A stretch of 64,000 bases of DNA from Mariprofundaceae bacterium (GCA_021772895.1 JAJFLC010000015.1:124001-188000); one strand, 5' to 3'. Shown: positions 1-9,360, numbered from the stretch's first letter. The notes: generated by a model not told the origin, from the sequence alone. Made by a program: numbers and translations.

Positions 1-60
1 ATCTACCAGACATCCTGCCCCATACAGCTTCCACATCGCATTTTAAACCATCAACAAGCT

Positions 61-1356
61 TTAAAGATGGATAATATGATCCCTGTCCGGGCCAGTTGAG
101 AGCATTGTCACCGGGCATTCACACACCTGCTCAATACGTTTCAGAAGAGCCTTTGCGTTGGTCGGCAACTGATCCAGTGAAGTGGCACCAAATGTATTTT
201 CACTCCAACCCGGCAGTGTTTCATAAACAGGTATACACGCATTAAGTTTCTCACAATCAGCAGGAATCGATTCCTGTTGTATGCCATCCAACTCATAACC
301 AATGCAAAGCTTCACCGCTTCCAGACCATCAAGAACATCAAGCTTGGTGATTGCCAGCCCTGTCACACCATTAATACGAACAGCATGCTGCACAACAACA
401 GCGTCGAACCATCCTGTACGGCGTGGGCGACCCGTCGTCGCACCAAATTCATGGCCTCGCTCAGCCATATGTTTGCCTGAATTTTCGGTATCACACAGAC
501 CTTCAGCATTATAAAGTTCTGTCGGGAATGGGCCTGCACCGACCCTTGTTGTATAAGCCTTACAGATACCAAGTACTTCATCGACTTGACCCGGGCCAAC
601 GCCAAGTCCTGCAAGTGCAGCACCGGAAACAGTGTTCGATGAAGTCACAAAAGGATAGGTACCATGATCCACATCCAGCATGGAACCTTGTGCACCTTCA
701 AACAGGATAGAATCACCCGCTTTGTTGCGGCGATGCAAAATCAGAGGCACATCAGCAGCCAATGGCAACAGACGTTCACGTGCCAGCTCCAGAGCTTCAA
801 CAACCTCTTCACGGGAAACCACTTCAGCACCAAGAAATTCAGTTAACATGAAGTTCACATAACGGAGGTTTTCATCAATCCGCGCCTCCAGCGTATCCGA
901 GGTAAGATCCACAAGGCGGATACCACGGCGGGCAGTTTTATCTTCATAACATGGGCCGATTCCACGGCCTGTTGTGCCAATTTTGGCTTTGCCTTTGGCT
1001 TGCTCGCGCGCTGCATCCAATGCACGATGATAAGGCAGGATAAGCTGACAACGTTCAGAAATGCGAAGCCTGTCCAGCACTGGCACATCAGCCGCCAATA
1101 ACATGTCGATCTCTTCAACCAAGCGAAAAGGATCCACACCCGTGCCGTTACCAATCAGGCTCAACGTATCTGCATGCAAGATGCCAGATGGGATATGATT
1201 CAGAACCGTTGTCTGATCACCAATCACCAATGTGTGGCCAGCATTTGGCCCACCCTGAAAGCGGGCAACCACATCCATTTTAGGAGCCAGAAGATCAACG
1301 ATCTTGCCTTTACCCTCATCACCCCATTGGATTCCAATTGCAACTGTATTTGACAT
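61..1356 (-). CDS. purA: Adenylosuccinate synthetase
   Basis: Cytosolic enzyme that joins IMP and aspartate with GTP to give adenylosuccinate, the first step from IMP to AMP. The protein opens with the GTP loop GDEGKGK (residues 12-18, catalytic Asp13) and has GGPNAGHT with the catalytic His41, then TTGRGIGP and a C-terminal STGPDRD segment. At 431 residues it has the usual bacterial length. I start at the ATG at 1356 because GAGGAA lies about 7 bases upstream; an in-frame TTG at 1368 overlaps that ribosome site. It lies about 210 bases after hisZ on the same strand, so it may be co-transcribed or have its own promoter in 1357-1569. Bases 1-60 beyond its stop hold no recognisable gene. Confidence 0.98.
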   Translation of the reverse strand: MSNTVAIGIQWGDEGKGKIVDLLAPKMDVVARFQGGPNAGHTLVIGDQTTVLNHIPSGILHADTLSLIGNGTGVDPFRLVEEIDMLLAADVPVLDRLRISERCQLILPYHRALDAAREQAKGKAKIGTTGRGIGPCYEDKTARRGIRLVDLTSDTLEARIDENLRYVNFMLTEFLGAEVVSREEVVEALELARERLLPLAADVPLILHRRNKAGDSILFEGAQGSMLDVDHGTYPFVTSSNTVSGAALAGLGVGPGQVDEVLGICKAYTTRVGAGPFPTELYNAEGLCDTENSGKHMAERGHEFGATTGRPRRTGWFDAVVVQHAVRINGVTGLAITKLDVLDGLEAVKLCIGYELDGIQQESIPADCEKLNACIPVYETLPGWSENTFGATSLDQLPTNAKALLKRIEQVCECPVTMLSTGPDRDHIIHL

Positions 1357-1569
1357 ATAATTCCTCAATAAAACTTACAAACCAGCATGACTAAAACGAT
1401 TTCAACAACGCTGGCTCAACAAAGCAGGCCAGCAAATCCACCATTCAAAAATGAATGTTCAAAGCAGTAAAAATCACACTTTTATCACTTAAAAATTAAC
1501 AACCATCAAGCCTTTGCGCACATCTCTTTACACATCGCTTTCGATAGTTTTACTTACCTGACCTTTAAC

Positions 1570-2529
1570 TTAAACAGCATCCAACCATGCCCAAAGATCA
1601 AATGAAAACCCTGTTGCAGGCATGTCTCTGCCATGCAAAGCCATCATTGCGTCATAACGACCGCCATGAAGTAAAGCCTGAGAAGCGCCTGCTGAAAAAC
1701 CTGAAAAAACAATCCCACTGTGGTAGAGGAAACGAGGCATCACTGCAGCATCAATATTAACTTCCACCTCACCACTCAATCGAGTGTTAACTGTATCCAC
1801 CAGATGCATCAATTCTGATGCCGCATGATTGAATTCATCACCCAGCAGCGTTTTTCCTGATTCAAGCCAGTCTCTGTCCGCCTGCCCGGACACCATGACA
1901 ATCAATGCATCTTTATGATCCTGACTCATTGATTCACTTTGCAAATGCGCCTTCATATCTTCAGGAGAACGACGGGACAGCAATTTTGACCAAACTTCCA
2001 TCGCCGTTGAACTCTCTGATACAATCGCCTGAATGAGTCCCATATGTCCAACTTGCAATACCGGCGCATTAAATCCTGCGGCATGCATGGAAAGTGCGGC
2101 CAGGTGCATCACTTCCACATCACCCTCTTCGCCCGACAGGCCTAGGCACTCCACACCCGTCTGCCATTGCTGACGTGAACCTGTCCTTGCATCCGGGCGC
2201 GCAGCCATCACTTGACCGGAATAGTAGAGCTTCAGCTCATCACTATCCTGCATTCGTGTTGCCGCAATCCGCGCTATCTGTGGCGTAATATCGGGTCGAA
2301 TAGCCAATAGCCCTGCATCTGCCGGATCAGAAAATACCAGCGTCTGATCTTCCAAAAAACGCCCTGCTCCTGTATTTAAGGTCTGCGGACGCTCGACAAG
2401 CGGCGGAATCACCTCTTCATAACCAGCATCTGCATAGGTTTCAAACAGTTTATGCTGCAAACGACGTAACTCACGTGCTCGTGTCCCAAATACATCTTCG
2501 AGGCCAATTACAGGTTTCACTTCAGTCAT
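1570..2529 (-). CDS. hisZ: ATP phosphoribosyltransferase regulatory subunit HisZ
   Basis: HisZ is a catalytically dead paralogue of histidyl-tRNA synthetase that forms a hetero-octamer with the short form of HisG and allows histidine feedback on the first step of histidine synthesis. The class II fold is visible as GLEDVFG near the N-terminus, the segment with RPDITPQIAR (about residues 78-87) and a C-terminal GGRYDAMM motif. At 319 residues it is shorter than many HisZ proteins and lacks the anticodon-binding domain of HisRS. The start overlaps the serA stop by ATGA, implying translational coupling. Its presence implies a short-form HisG elsewhere in the genome. HisRS itself is excluded by the short length. 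Confidence 0.93.
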   Translation of the reverse strand: MTEVKPVIGLEDVFGTRARELRRLQHKLFETYADAGYEEVIPPLVERPQTLNTGAGRFLEDQTLVFSDPADAGLLAIRPDITPQIARIAATRMQDSDELKLYYSGQVMAARPDARTGSRQQWQTGVECLGLSGEEGDVEVMHLAALSMHAAGFNAPVLQVGHMGLIQAIVSESSTAMEVWSKLLSRRSPEDMKAHLQSESMSQDHKDALIVMVSGQADRDWLESGKTLLGDEFNHAASELMHLVDTVNTRLSGEVEVNIDAAVMPRFLYHSGIVFSGFSAGASQALLHGGRYDAMMALHGRDMPATGFSFDLWAWLDAV

Positions 2530-4112
2530 AATGATTCCACTTCGATATAACGTACATCAATCATATTTGGCAACGCCATCAATTGATTCAGCACTTCATC
2601 TGAAGGTGCTGAATCAACATTCACCAGGGCAATTGCTTTGCCATCATCACGTCGACCCAGACGAAAATCAGCGATATTGATCTCCGCCTCAGCAAGGTGT
2701 GTTCCGATTGCTGCAATCACACCGGGTCTGTCCAAATTTTGTAAATAGATAATATTACCTTCCGGAGCCAACTCAATCGCACAGGTATCGATGCCAACCA
2801 GTCTTGCACGTTCACCATCAAACACAGTGCCCTCAATACAGTGATACCCATCATCGCCTTCGACTTCCAAACGAATCAGATCATTAAAATGATCCGATGC
2901 ATCCCGTGACACTTCTGAAATATCAATACCACGTTCTTTGGCCAACATGCCTGCGTTGACTGCGTTGACTTCATCAAAGCTCTGAGACAAAAGCCCATGT
3001 AACATTATATTCATCATCGGTTTACGATTCAGGCTTGATACATGGCCTTCAAAATGAATGGTGACCTTATTGTACCCCGGCCGCATCAGCTGACCCATGA
3101 ACTGCCCCAGGCGTTCAGAAAGTTTGAGATAAGGCGCAAGTTTCCTGCCTTCTTCAGCAGAAAGCGAAGGCACATTCACAGCATTTGAAACGGTTCCTAA
3201 TAACAGGTAATCCGCCATTTGCTCCGCAACCTGAACAGCTACATTCTCCTGCGCTTCATCTGTTGAAGCACCGATATGAGGTGTGCAACTCACATTCTCA
3301 AGTTCAAACAGTGAGTTTTCACGTGCGGGTTCAGCTTCAAACACATCCAACGCAGCAGCGCGCAAGTGGCCTGATTTGCAGGCATCATAAAGTGCCTTTT
3401 CATCAACAATGCCACCACGTGCACAATTCACCAGAATCGCGCCCGGTTTCATGCGCGCAATCATTTCAGCATCAATCAGGTTCCGGGTTGCATCAAGAAG
3501 TGGCACATGAATGGTCAGTACATCAACCTGTTCCAGCAATGCTGCAACTGTTTCAATTTTAGTAACACCCATGGCAGAAGCACGATCATCACTGATAAAC
3601 GGATCATAAACAAAAACACTCATATGCAGACCCTTAAGCCGATCACATACAATCGCGCCGATATTACCTGCTCCAATCACCCCCGCTTTTTTACCTGTCA
3701 GTTCGGTGCCCATGAAACGGCTCTTTTCCCATTTCCCGGCTTTGGTAGAAGCACTCGCCTGAGGAATCTGTCTGGCCGCTGCAAGCAGGTGCGATATCGC
3801 AAGTTCAGCTGTAGTAATGGTATTACCAAAGGGTGTATTCATCACCACCACGCCACGCCGGGAGCATTGATTTACATCGATATTATCAACACCAATACCA
3901 GCCCGACCAATCACTTTCACTTTGCTAGCGGCATTCAGAAGGTCACCTTTTAACGTGGTAGAAGAACGAACCGCAATGGCATCATAATCACCTGCAATCG
4001 TGATTTGATCTTCAACCGATAAACCCGGCTTATAATCGACATCAATGCCACGCGTGCGGAATACTTCCACCGCACGTTCGCTCATTTTATCCGCAATCCA
4101 GACCTTAGGCAT
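2526..4112 (-). CDS. serA: D-3-phosphoglycerate dehydrogenase
   Basis: Oxidises 3-phosphoglycerate to 3-phosphohydroxypyruvate with NAD+, the first step of serine synthesis. It is the long (528-residue) type: substrate and nucleotide-binding domains with GAGNIGAIV (Rossmann loop, about residues 145-153), NCARGGIVDE and the catalytic CTPHIGAS histidine, then an intervening domain and a C-terminal ACT domain (DRPGVIAAIGTHL) for serine feedback. I start at the ATG at 4112, with GGCGGG about 10 bases upstream; an in-frame TTG at 4130 would bury that site. It is the first gene of serA-hisZ-purA and overlaps hisZ by four bases. Confidence 0.97.
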   Translation of the reverse strand: MPKVWIADKMSERAVEVFRTRGIDVDYKPGLSVEDQITIAGDYDAIAVRSSTTLKGDLLNAASKVKVIGRAGIGVDNIDVNQCSRRGVVVMNTPFGNTITTAELAISHLLAAARQIPQASASTKAGKWEKSRFMGTELTGKKAGVIGAGNIGAIVCDRLKGLHMSVFVYDPFISDDRASAMGVTKIETVAALLEQVDVLTIHVPLLDATRNLIDAEMIARMKPGAILVNCARGGIVDEKALYDACKSGHLRAAALDVFEAEPARENSLFELENVSCTPHIGASTDEAQENVAVQVAEQMADYLLLGTVSNAVNVPSLSAEEGRKLAPYLKLSERLGQFMGQLMRPGYNKVTIHFEGHVSSLNRKPMMNIMLHGLLSQSFDEVNAVNAGMLAKERGIDISEVSRDASDHFNDLIRLEVEGDDGYHCIEGTVFDGERARLVGIDTCAIELAPEGNIIYLQNLDRPGVIAAIGTHLAEAEINIADFRLGRRDDGKAIALVNVDSAPSDEVLNQLMALPNMIDVRYIEVESL

Positions 4113-4432
4113 TTTATTTTTTCCCGCCAAAAGAACGCGCTGGCACGTTTAGCGCTACGCAAGCCAACCGCATGGTTTCAGAAAAAATAGCTGAAAACTG
4201 AGGTGCGCGATAATGAATCATGAGGCCGCCATACGCAGCAAAACACGTTCGGGAACAGCTGTAGGGGCGGGAGATAGCAGGTACTGTTTGATCACAGAAA
4301 AACTCCAAATCCGGGATTTCACACCCGCAGCCGGAGTGCGCAGGCATACTATAGTGGCAACCGGGAAGGTCAAATCGAGGGCTAAAAACTCACTTACTGT
4401 TATTCAATCATTCCGCTGTTAGTCTGTCGCCT
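4113..4432. other. Intergenic region between divergent serA and rnd
   Basis: About 320 bases separate the divergent starts of serA and rnd and should hold both promoters. I see no clean -35/-10 pair, no terminator and no RNA fold. Open frames exist on both strands (about 77 and 69 codons) but have no ribosome site and no family-like composition, so I treat them as chance. No ribosome-binding site is evident before the rnd ATG. Confidence 0.5.
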
Positions 4433-5617
4433 ATGCCTGACACTCACATTTATATTGACACACCTGATTCATTAAAAAAAGCCTGTGAAGAGTTGGCAAA
4501 ATCATCCGTGCTCTGTGTAGATACAGAATTTCACAGAGAAAAAACATATTATGCCCAGTTTGCTTTGCTGCAAATTTCCAGCAGAGATCAGTGTTATGTG
4601 ATTGATCCTACCTCACTCGAGGATCTCAGCCCCGTCTGGGAACTGATGCATGATGGAAACATTCTGAAAGTATTCCATGCTGCCAGACAAGATCTTGAAA
4701 TTATCCTGCTTGAATCCGGTGCCCTTCCACTGCCTCTGTTTGATACACAGGTTGCAGCAGCCCTGCTGGGTTATGGCCAGCAGATCGGATTTGGTAATCT
4801 GGTTCAACGTATTTTGAAAAAAGACCTCCCAAAACAGGAATCATTCAGTGACTGGCTGGCAAGGCCGCTAACCCCCAAACAACTTGATTATGCTGCGGAT
4901 GATGTGATTTTTCTCATGCCCATCTATCAACATCTGGAAGAACAACTACAGGCAAAAAACCGAAAAGAGTGGTTACACGAAGAGCAGGCACTCTTGTGTA
5001 AAGAAGAGACTTATTTGGTTGATCCGCAGGAAGTTTTCTGGCGTGTTAAGGGGGTCAACAAATTTAGGCCCCGCCATTTAGCCGTTCTCAGAGAGTTGGC
5101 TGCATGGCGTGAATCCGAAGCACAGAAAAAAGACATTCCTCGTCGCCGTATTATCTCTGATGACGCGCTGCTTGAACTGGTAAAAAAGGACACATTAAAC
5201 ATCGAAGTCATGGGACGCATGCGTGGGCTTAACGATGGTGTCATCAAACGTTTTGGTCAAACCATGATAGAGGCCTGGAAAACCGGAAATGAATGTCCAC
5301 AAGAGCAGTGGCCAAAACTTAACCCCCGCCATCATCATGCTGCTGGCACCGAATTAAGGCAGGAACTGCTCGACACGTTATTACGTCTAAGATCCGAAGA
5401 GGAGTTGATTGCTGCAAATATTCTTGCAAGCAAACAGGAACTGGCTGCATTAGCCTCATGGGGCAAAAAGTGTGAGGGCGAACCTCCTGAACTTTCCTTA
5501 TTGCACGGTTGGCGACGGGAATTGATTGGTAATGATCTGTTGCGCCTCCTTCACGGTGAAATATCGCTTCGCATTGATCCAAAAACATGCATGCCCGTGA
5601 TTGAGGAAATAAGATGA
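4433..5617 (+). CDS. rnd: Ribonuclease D
   Basis: 3'-5' exoribonuclease that trims tRNA precursors and other structured RNAs. The N-terminal DEDD-family domain shows motif I DTEFHRE (Asp and Glu metal ligands, residues 31-37), motif II within FHAARQDLEI and motif III DYAADDV with the catalytic Tyr (DEDDy). HRDC-type helical domains follow, the first around RELAAWRESEAQKKDIPR. The 394-residue length is close to the family norm of about 375. It overlaps the next gene by ATGA, so the two are probably co-translated. The upstream region lacks an obvious Shine-Dalgarno sequence, so the exact start is somewhat uncertain. Confidence 0.95.
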   Translation: MPDTHIYIDTPDSLKKACEELAKSSVLCVDTEFHREKTYYAQFALLQISSRDQCYVIDPTSLEDLSPVWELMHDGNILKVFHAARQDLEIILLESGALPLPLFDTQVAAALLGYGQQIGFGNLVQRILKKDLPKQESFSDWLARPLTPKQLDYAADDVIFLMPIYQHLEEQLQAKNRKEWLHEEQALLCKEETYLVDPQEVFWRVKGVNKFRPRHLAVLRELAAWRESEAQKKDIPRRRIISDDALLELVKKDTLNIEVMGRMRGLNDGVIKRFGQTMIEAWKTGNECPQEQWPKLNPRHHHAAGTELRQELLDTLLRLRSEEELIAANILASKQELAALASWGKKCEGEPPELSLLHGWRRELIGNDLLRLLHGEISLRIDPKTCMPVIEEIR

Positions 5618-6255
5618 AAATCTTTTTCACCATTGATGGCCTGTCAGCCGCAGGAGATCAATCATGGCGGCTCCAGAGTGACCTAAAATCATGGCGAACA
5701 TCCACGTATGCAGAGCCCACCGAGCACACTGATGCCCAAATTACCGAATGGAATACGGCTGAATCATGGGTTGGGCGGAGACTAAAAAAAGACAAAGAGT
5801 TCGGTCTTATTGCCAAAGATAAAGCAGGAACATTTGATTTTCTCATGCGCGGCATTTTTGCTCACACCGTACTGCATCGCTTAAGTGCCGCCCCACTGCC
5901 GAACAAGGAGCAGATGCTGGATGTGATGGCATCCCTCAAACCGGGCACGCCATGGCTGCTCTACCTCAATCCCGCCGGACAGTTCATAGCCATGGATACC
6001 CATGGTGCCAAAATCATCGGCAACCTCGATATCGCCGTGCGCGGTGAGATCGCTTCAAGCGAAGATTACATCGGCCCCAAAGCTGCTAAGAATGAAACGA
6101 TGATGGCTAGCCTCTACCACCAGTTCATTGCCGGATGGTGGGAGCATCTAAGCACCGCCCAAATGGCCGTCTTCATTCCTGATGCCGAAAAGTTAAAGGA
6201 AGAGTCCTTCTACATCGAAAAAATTCAGGGCTGGCAACCAGAGAAATCGAACTGA
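5614..6255 (+). CDS. Unknown protein coupled to rnd
   Basis: A 213-residue soluble protein with no signal peptide or membrane segment. I do not recognise a family. The ATG overlaps the rnd stop (ATGA), and GAGGAA lies just upstream within rnd, so co-expression with ribonuclease D is nearly certain. The middle holds a short hydrophobic strand (WLLYLNPAGQF) followed by an AMDTHGAK turn, which looks like a beta-sheet core. The charged ends suggest a compact enzyme or binding protein. A role in RNA handling is only suggested by the coupling. Confidence 0.8.
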   Translation: MKIFFTIDGLSAAGDQSWRLQSDLKSWRTSTYAEPTEHTDAQITEWNTAESWVGRRLKKDKEFGLIAKDKAGTFDFLMRGIFAHTVLHRLSAAPLPNKEQMLDVMASLKPGTPWLLYLNPAGQFIAMDTHGAKIIGNLDIAVRGEIASSEDYIGPKAAKNETMMASLYHQFIAGWWEHLSTAQMAVFIPDAEKLKEESFYIEKIQGWQPEKSN

Positions 6256-6316
6256 TAATCTGAATTCAGTATTGTGTTCTCGGAATCACCGGAATTTCAA
6301 TTGCTTTTGTTAGGCA

Positions 6317-6715
6317 CTATGCTCCCCAATACAATAAAGCAGAGCATATAAACCAAAACACCCACTGAGCAAGTGCTCCGTACGTTTTTGGTTTTGCCTT
6401 AAGCCAAAACAACTGAATCAACCAAGCAATACCCCATAACAAAAATACCAAACTAAGAAATAGGGTTAGCTCGTACTCAAAGGAAATTATGTCAGTCAAT
6501 GATATCGTGAATAGAACTACCGTCATCAACAACAGGTCAACAGTTAACATCTGAAATGCACACATGGACTGCTTCCAATGAAGAATCAACTTATCTGGAC
6601 CTTCTCCATTTCCCTGCCTAGGAGCAATCGCCGCCGTTTCCTTTGTGCCAATAAAGATATGAGCGACTAATGCCAGCAGGCTAATACACGCGGCTATTAA
6701 GACTGGAACATTCAT
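6317..6715 (-). CDS. Small membrane protein, four predicted helices
   Basis: A 132-residue protein with four hydrophobic segments (about residues 3-22, 52-72, 82-105 and 115-130) and few charged residues outside short loops. Family not recognised. It follows the 145-residue membrane gene with one base between stop and start, so the two are one operon and may form a pair. The N-terminal segment is signal-anchor-like. Nothing here indicates a substrate. Confidence 0.75.
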   Translation of the reverse strand: MNVPVLIAACISLLALVAHIFIGTKETAAIAPRQGNGEGPDKLILHWKQSMCAFQMLTVDLLLMTVVLFTISLTDIISFEYELTLFLSLVFLLWGIAWLIQLFWLKAKPKTYGALAQWVFWFICSALLYWGA

Positions 6716-6716
6716 T

Positions 6717-7154
6717 TTATAAACCCGACTCTCTTCTCAATTGAACAGCCCCAATTCCATAAAGAACACCGTAAATAACACATATTATAGAACTCCAAAT
6801 CAAAAAATCATCAACGACATCTGGCAGAATGAAATAGGCAGGAAAAATGGCAATACCTCGTAGTAGATATATCATTGAAATCAGTATCAATGCTACGTTT
6901 AGAAAGGGTAACTTTCTAAATATACCTGCACCTGAAAAAGCATAAAGGCCCCACAAGAATAGAACTGAGGCAATAAAAAATGTAATAGCTGCTGGATACA
7001 AAGAACCTTGCTCTGCCATTACCGCTAATTCTTCGCCGGCACCAAAAAAACGATACCATTCAGCTCCAACAATAATAATCCCTATGTGAAGAAGACTAGC
7101 GATAACACTCAGTACCCCACCTAAAATTAATGCTAAATTTTGTTTATTACTCAT
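6717..7154 (-). CDS. Small membrane protein, four predicted helices
   Basis: A 145-residue protein with hydrophobic segments near residues 7-28, 50-70, 80-100 and 112-135 and a basic C-terminal tail (QLRRESGL). It resembles small DUF-type four-helix inner-membrane proteins, but I cannot name the family. It is the first gene of a two-gene minus-strand operon with the 132-residue membrane protein. Upstream (7155-7240) is AT-rich and could hold its promoter. Confidence 0.75.
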   Translation of the reverse strand: MSNKQNLALILGGVLSVIASLLHIGIIIVGAEWYRFFGAGEELAVMAEQGSLYPAAITFFIASVLFLWGLYAFSGAGIFRKLPFLNVALILISMIYLLRGIAIFPAYFILPDVVDDFLIWSSIICVIYGVLYGIGAVQLRRESGL

Positions 7155-7217
7155 ACCGCTTTCTGCGCCTTACAAGCACAATATGAGTAACTTATTTTCC
7201 GCATATTATGCTCCTAT

Positions 7218-7284
7218 AGGTGGACATATTTTCCACCATATTGCATATTAATGCCTAAAGGTGGACATGGAGGTACAGTACCTC
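7218..7284. repeat. Short direct and inverted repeats
   Basis: The 10-mer AGGTGGACAT occurs at 7218-7227 and again at 7259-7268. The first copy forms an inverted repeat with TCCACC at 7232-7237. Directly after the second copy, GAGGTAC-A-GTACCTC (7270-7284) is a perfect palindrome around one base. No gene starts close downstream, so this could be a regulator site, a small RNA hairpin or a mobile-element scar. Confidence 0.45.
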
Positions 7285-7368
7285 GTTTCAGGGCTACAAT
7301 ACTTAATCCCCCCCCTAATTTTTCGCCCCAGGCTGAGAGTAGTCTACAAACAGAGATATCACAACGAA

Positions 7369-7408
7369 TGGAAAAAGAAAAAAGCCCCCTGCTTTCACAG
7401 AGGGCTTT
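7369..7408 (-). terminator. Intrinsic terminator
   Basis: Read on the minus strand, an 11-base stem (AAAGCCCTCTG paired with CAGGGGGCTTT, one G-T pair) closes a 6-base loop and is followed by a T-rich tail (TTTTTT then C and five T). This is a textbook rho-independent terminator for minus-strand transcription. The stop codon of the orphan coding remnant lies in its loop. Confidence 0.85.
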
Positions 7409-7517
7409 GATATGTCGAGTAACCTAGATTGTAACCTTGGTTGCTTTCAAACTCTTGCATGTAGGCAACCAGCGCATTCACGCCCTCTTCCAGCATGACG
7501 TTGTTGCTGTCTCTCAA
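7395..7517 (-). pseudogene. Orphan 3' end of a lost gene
   Basis: Forty codons open on the minus strand, ending in a TGA inside the terminator hairpin. The peptide looks like real coding sequence (RDSNNVMLEEGVNALVAY, then MQEFESNQGYNLGY). There is no suitable start, and the frame is closed at 7518 just upstream. This is what remains when the 5' part of a terminated gene is deleted. The family is not recognised. Confidence 0.45.
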
Positions 7518-7610
7518 CTAAAAGGCTTTGACCCTTTATTGTTGATAAATTGACAAACTACCAAGTGATATAGAAGCTCTATAATCTAAAGGGCGGAGGT
7601 GGCAATAATA

Positions 7611-8147
7611 ATGATTTCGTATTTCAAGTGGGTGATTGTAATCAGCATCTTCATTCTCTTAATTGTCTTACCCGCGAAAGAAATTGCATGTCGTTATGGA
7701 ATTGTCGGAGAAAAAGCTGATGAATTAATCCGGATAGATGCCAACCTCTATTGTAATTCATTATCAATGGTCGATGTAACCATGACTCCGGTAGGAAGTG
7801 ATATTGCGGTTTTAGTAGAACTTAAGCCGAGTGAAACAGTGACAGGGGTTCATGATTGCAGAGAAATTGATTTTAATTTTGGTAAATATCAACCCGTTTA
7901 TCATCATCCTGGACACATAGTCATAATGTCAAACACTGAACAGGAAATTAAGACTTTTACAACAAAAGATGAAGAAGGGACTTATCATTATAAGATGGAA
8001 AACACCAATCCCCCTTCAGTAAACAGTAATGTTCCTTCAGTATTTACTTTTAAATTGCTCAACGTCGCAAATCACACTGGGCTTTCAACGCATAATGTGA
8101 AAGGACAATTCAGAATAAGGGGATGGGCTGAGCTTCCCCTAGTTTAA
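7611..8147 (+). CDS. Membrane-anchored unknown protein, 3' end altered by an IS
   Basis: A 178-residue protein with an N-terminal hydrophobic anchor or signal (residues 6-21) followed by a polar domain rich in beta-type sequence and two cysteines, so probably exported or periplasmic. Family not recognised. I start at the ATG at 7611: GGAGGTGG lies just upstream, and the in-frame GTG at 7599 overlaps it. The final residues (ELPLV) are encoded by the left inverted repeat of the IS3 element. Rejoining the flanks without the IS and a 3-base repeat gives GWAEKLRA and a stop, so only the last few residues changed. Confidence 0.7.
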   Translation: MISYFKWVIVISIFILLIVLPAKEIACRYGIVGEKADELIRIDANLYCNSLSMVDVTMTPVGSDIAVLVELKPSETVTGVHDCREIDFNFGKYQPVYHHPGHIVIMSNTEQEIKTFTTKDEEGTYHYKMENTNPPSVNSNVPSVFTFKLLNVANHTGLSTHNVKGQFRIRGWAELPLV

Positions 8148-8190
8148 CGGATACAACAAATAGGCGAAAGTATCGCCTGAGGAGTATCCG

Positions 8191-8502
8191 ATGACGAAGA
8201 AAAGAGCAGCATACAAAACATACACGCGAGCATTCAAACTTGAAGCGGTACGATTGATGGAGACATCAGACCGTCCATCATCCGAGATAGCGATGGAACT
8301 TGGGATTCGCCGTAATCAGCTTTACAAGTGGAAAGAGCAGTTGAGTCAGAAAGGCAATGAAGCTTTTACCCGCTCAGTAGGCCGCCCAAAGAGAGAAGAT
8401 CAAAGCGCGATGACAACTCTGAAACAGGAAAATGCACGGCTGAAAGAGGAGAACGAGATTCTAAAAAAAGCCGCTGCGTACTTTGCCAGAGAGCTTGCGT
8501 GA
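8191..8502 (+). CDS. IS3-family transposase OrfA
   Basis: A 103-residue DNA-binding subunit. A helix-turn-helix (about residues 25-50, SSEIAMELGIRRNQLYKW) precedes a leucine-zipper-like coiled coil near residues 75-98. The ATG follows GAGGAG. It overlaps orfB by four bases (GTGA). In this family OrfAB is made by frameshifting near that overlap, and the AAAAAA run shortly upstream (8462-8467) is a plausible slip site. OrfA looks intact. Confidence 0.9.
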   Translation: MTKKRAAYKTYTRAFKLEAVRLMETSDRPSSEIAMELGIRRNQLYKWKEQLSQKGNEAFTRSVGRPKREDQSAMTTLKQENARLKEENEILKKAAAYFARELA

Positions 8503-9360
8503 AGTACGCATTCATTCGAGAACATCGGCAGCAATACACGGCGAAACGTATGTGTAAGGTGTTGAGCGTATCGAGCAGTGGTTATTATGATTGGTGTGAT
8601 CGCCCAGAAAGTCAGCGCAGTCGATCAAATCGCGGCTTAATTACCAAGATACGCTGTTTTCATCAGGCCAGCCACAGAACTTATGGCTCACCTCGAATCC
8701 ATTATGATCTCCAGGCCTCTGGTGAGGCTGTCAGCATTAATCGTGTTGCCAGATTAATGAGAAACAGGCTGGTATCCAGTCAAAGATGGCAAAGCGTTTT
8801 GTCGTTACAACAGATTCGAAGAACACCATGCAACCCGCATCCGATCAGCTCAAACGTCAATTTAAAGTCAAAGCACCCAATCGAGCTTGGGTATCGGATA
8901 CTACGTTTATCGCAACACGTCAGGGATGGCTCTATTTGGCTGTCATCCTTGATCTCTATTCCCGTCAGGTTATTGGCTGGGCGATGGGCAATAGAAATGA
9001 CAGACAACTTGTTTCGAGTGCCTTAACCATGGCGGTTTGGCGCAGAGGTATGGTCAAGCAGGTGATTGTTCATTCTGATCAGGGCAGTACTTATGCATCC
9101 AGTATTATCAAAACCTTCTAAAGCAACACAGTCTTGTCTGTAGCATGAGCCGTAAAGGTGAGTGTCTAGACAATGCTGTAGCAGAGAGCTTCTTTGGCAC
9201 TTTGAAAACTGAATGGGTTGACGATGAGGACTACAAAACCAAAGATGAGGCGAAAGTGAGTTTGTTTCATTATATCGAAGCATTCTACAATCGTAGAAGA
9301 AGACACTCGTTTCTGGGCTATATCAGCCCAGTCGAATTTGAGGCAAATAGTGTCTCTTAA
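8499..9360 (+). pseudogene. IS3-family transposase OrfB, frameshifted twice
   Basis: The DDE integrase domain is spread over three frames. Frame one (8499 to about 8770) carries the HTH_21-like start with HRTYGSPRIH. A shift near 8768-8775 moves to GIQSKMAKRF and the first Asp (VSDTTFI) and second Asp (HSDQGSTY). A second shift near 9100-9115 is needed to read LLKQHSLVCSMSRKGECLDN and the catalytic Glu in AVAESFFGTLK. No single frame encodes all three catalytic residues, so the gene is inactive as it stands. Confidence 0.9.

Noticed and set aside
4114-4422. Open frames on both strands between serA and rnd
   Set aside because: No ribosome site, no recognisable protein pattern, and they occupy the expected divergent promoter region.
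7550-7600. TTGACA and TATAAT before the gene at 7611
   Set aside because: The spacing is 24 bases, too long for a sigma-70 promoter; they cannot form one promoter together.
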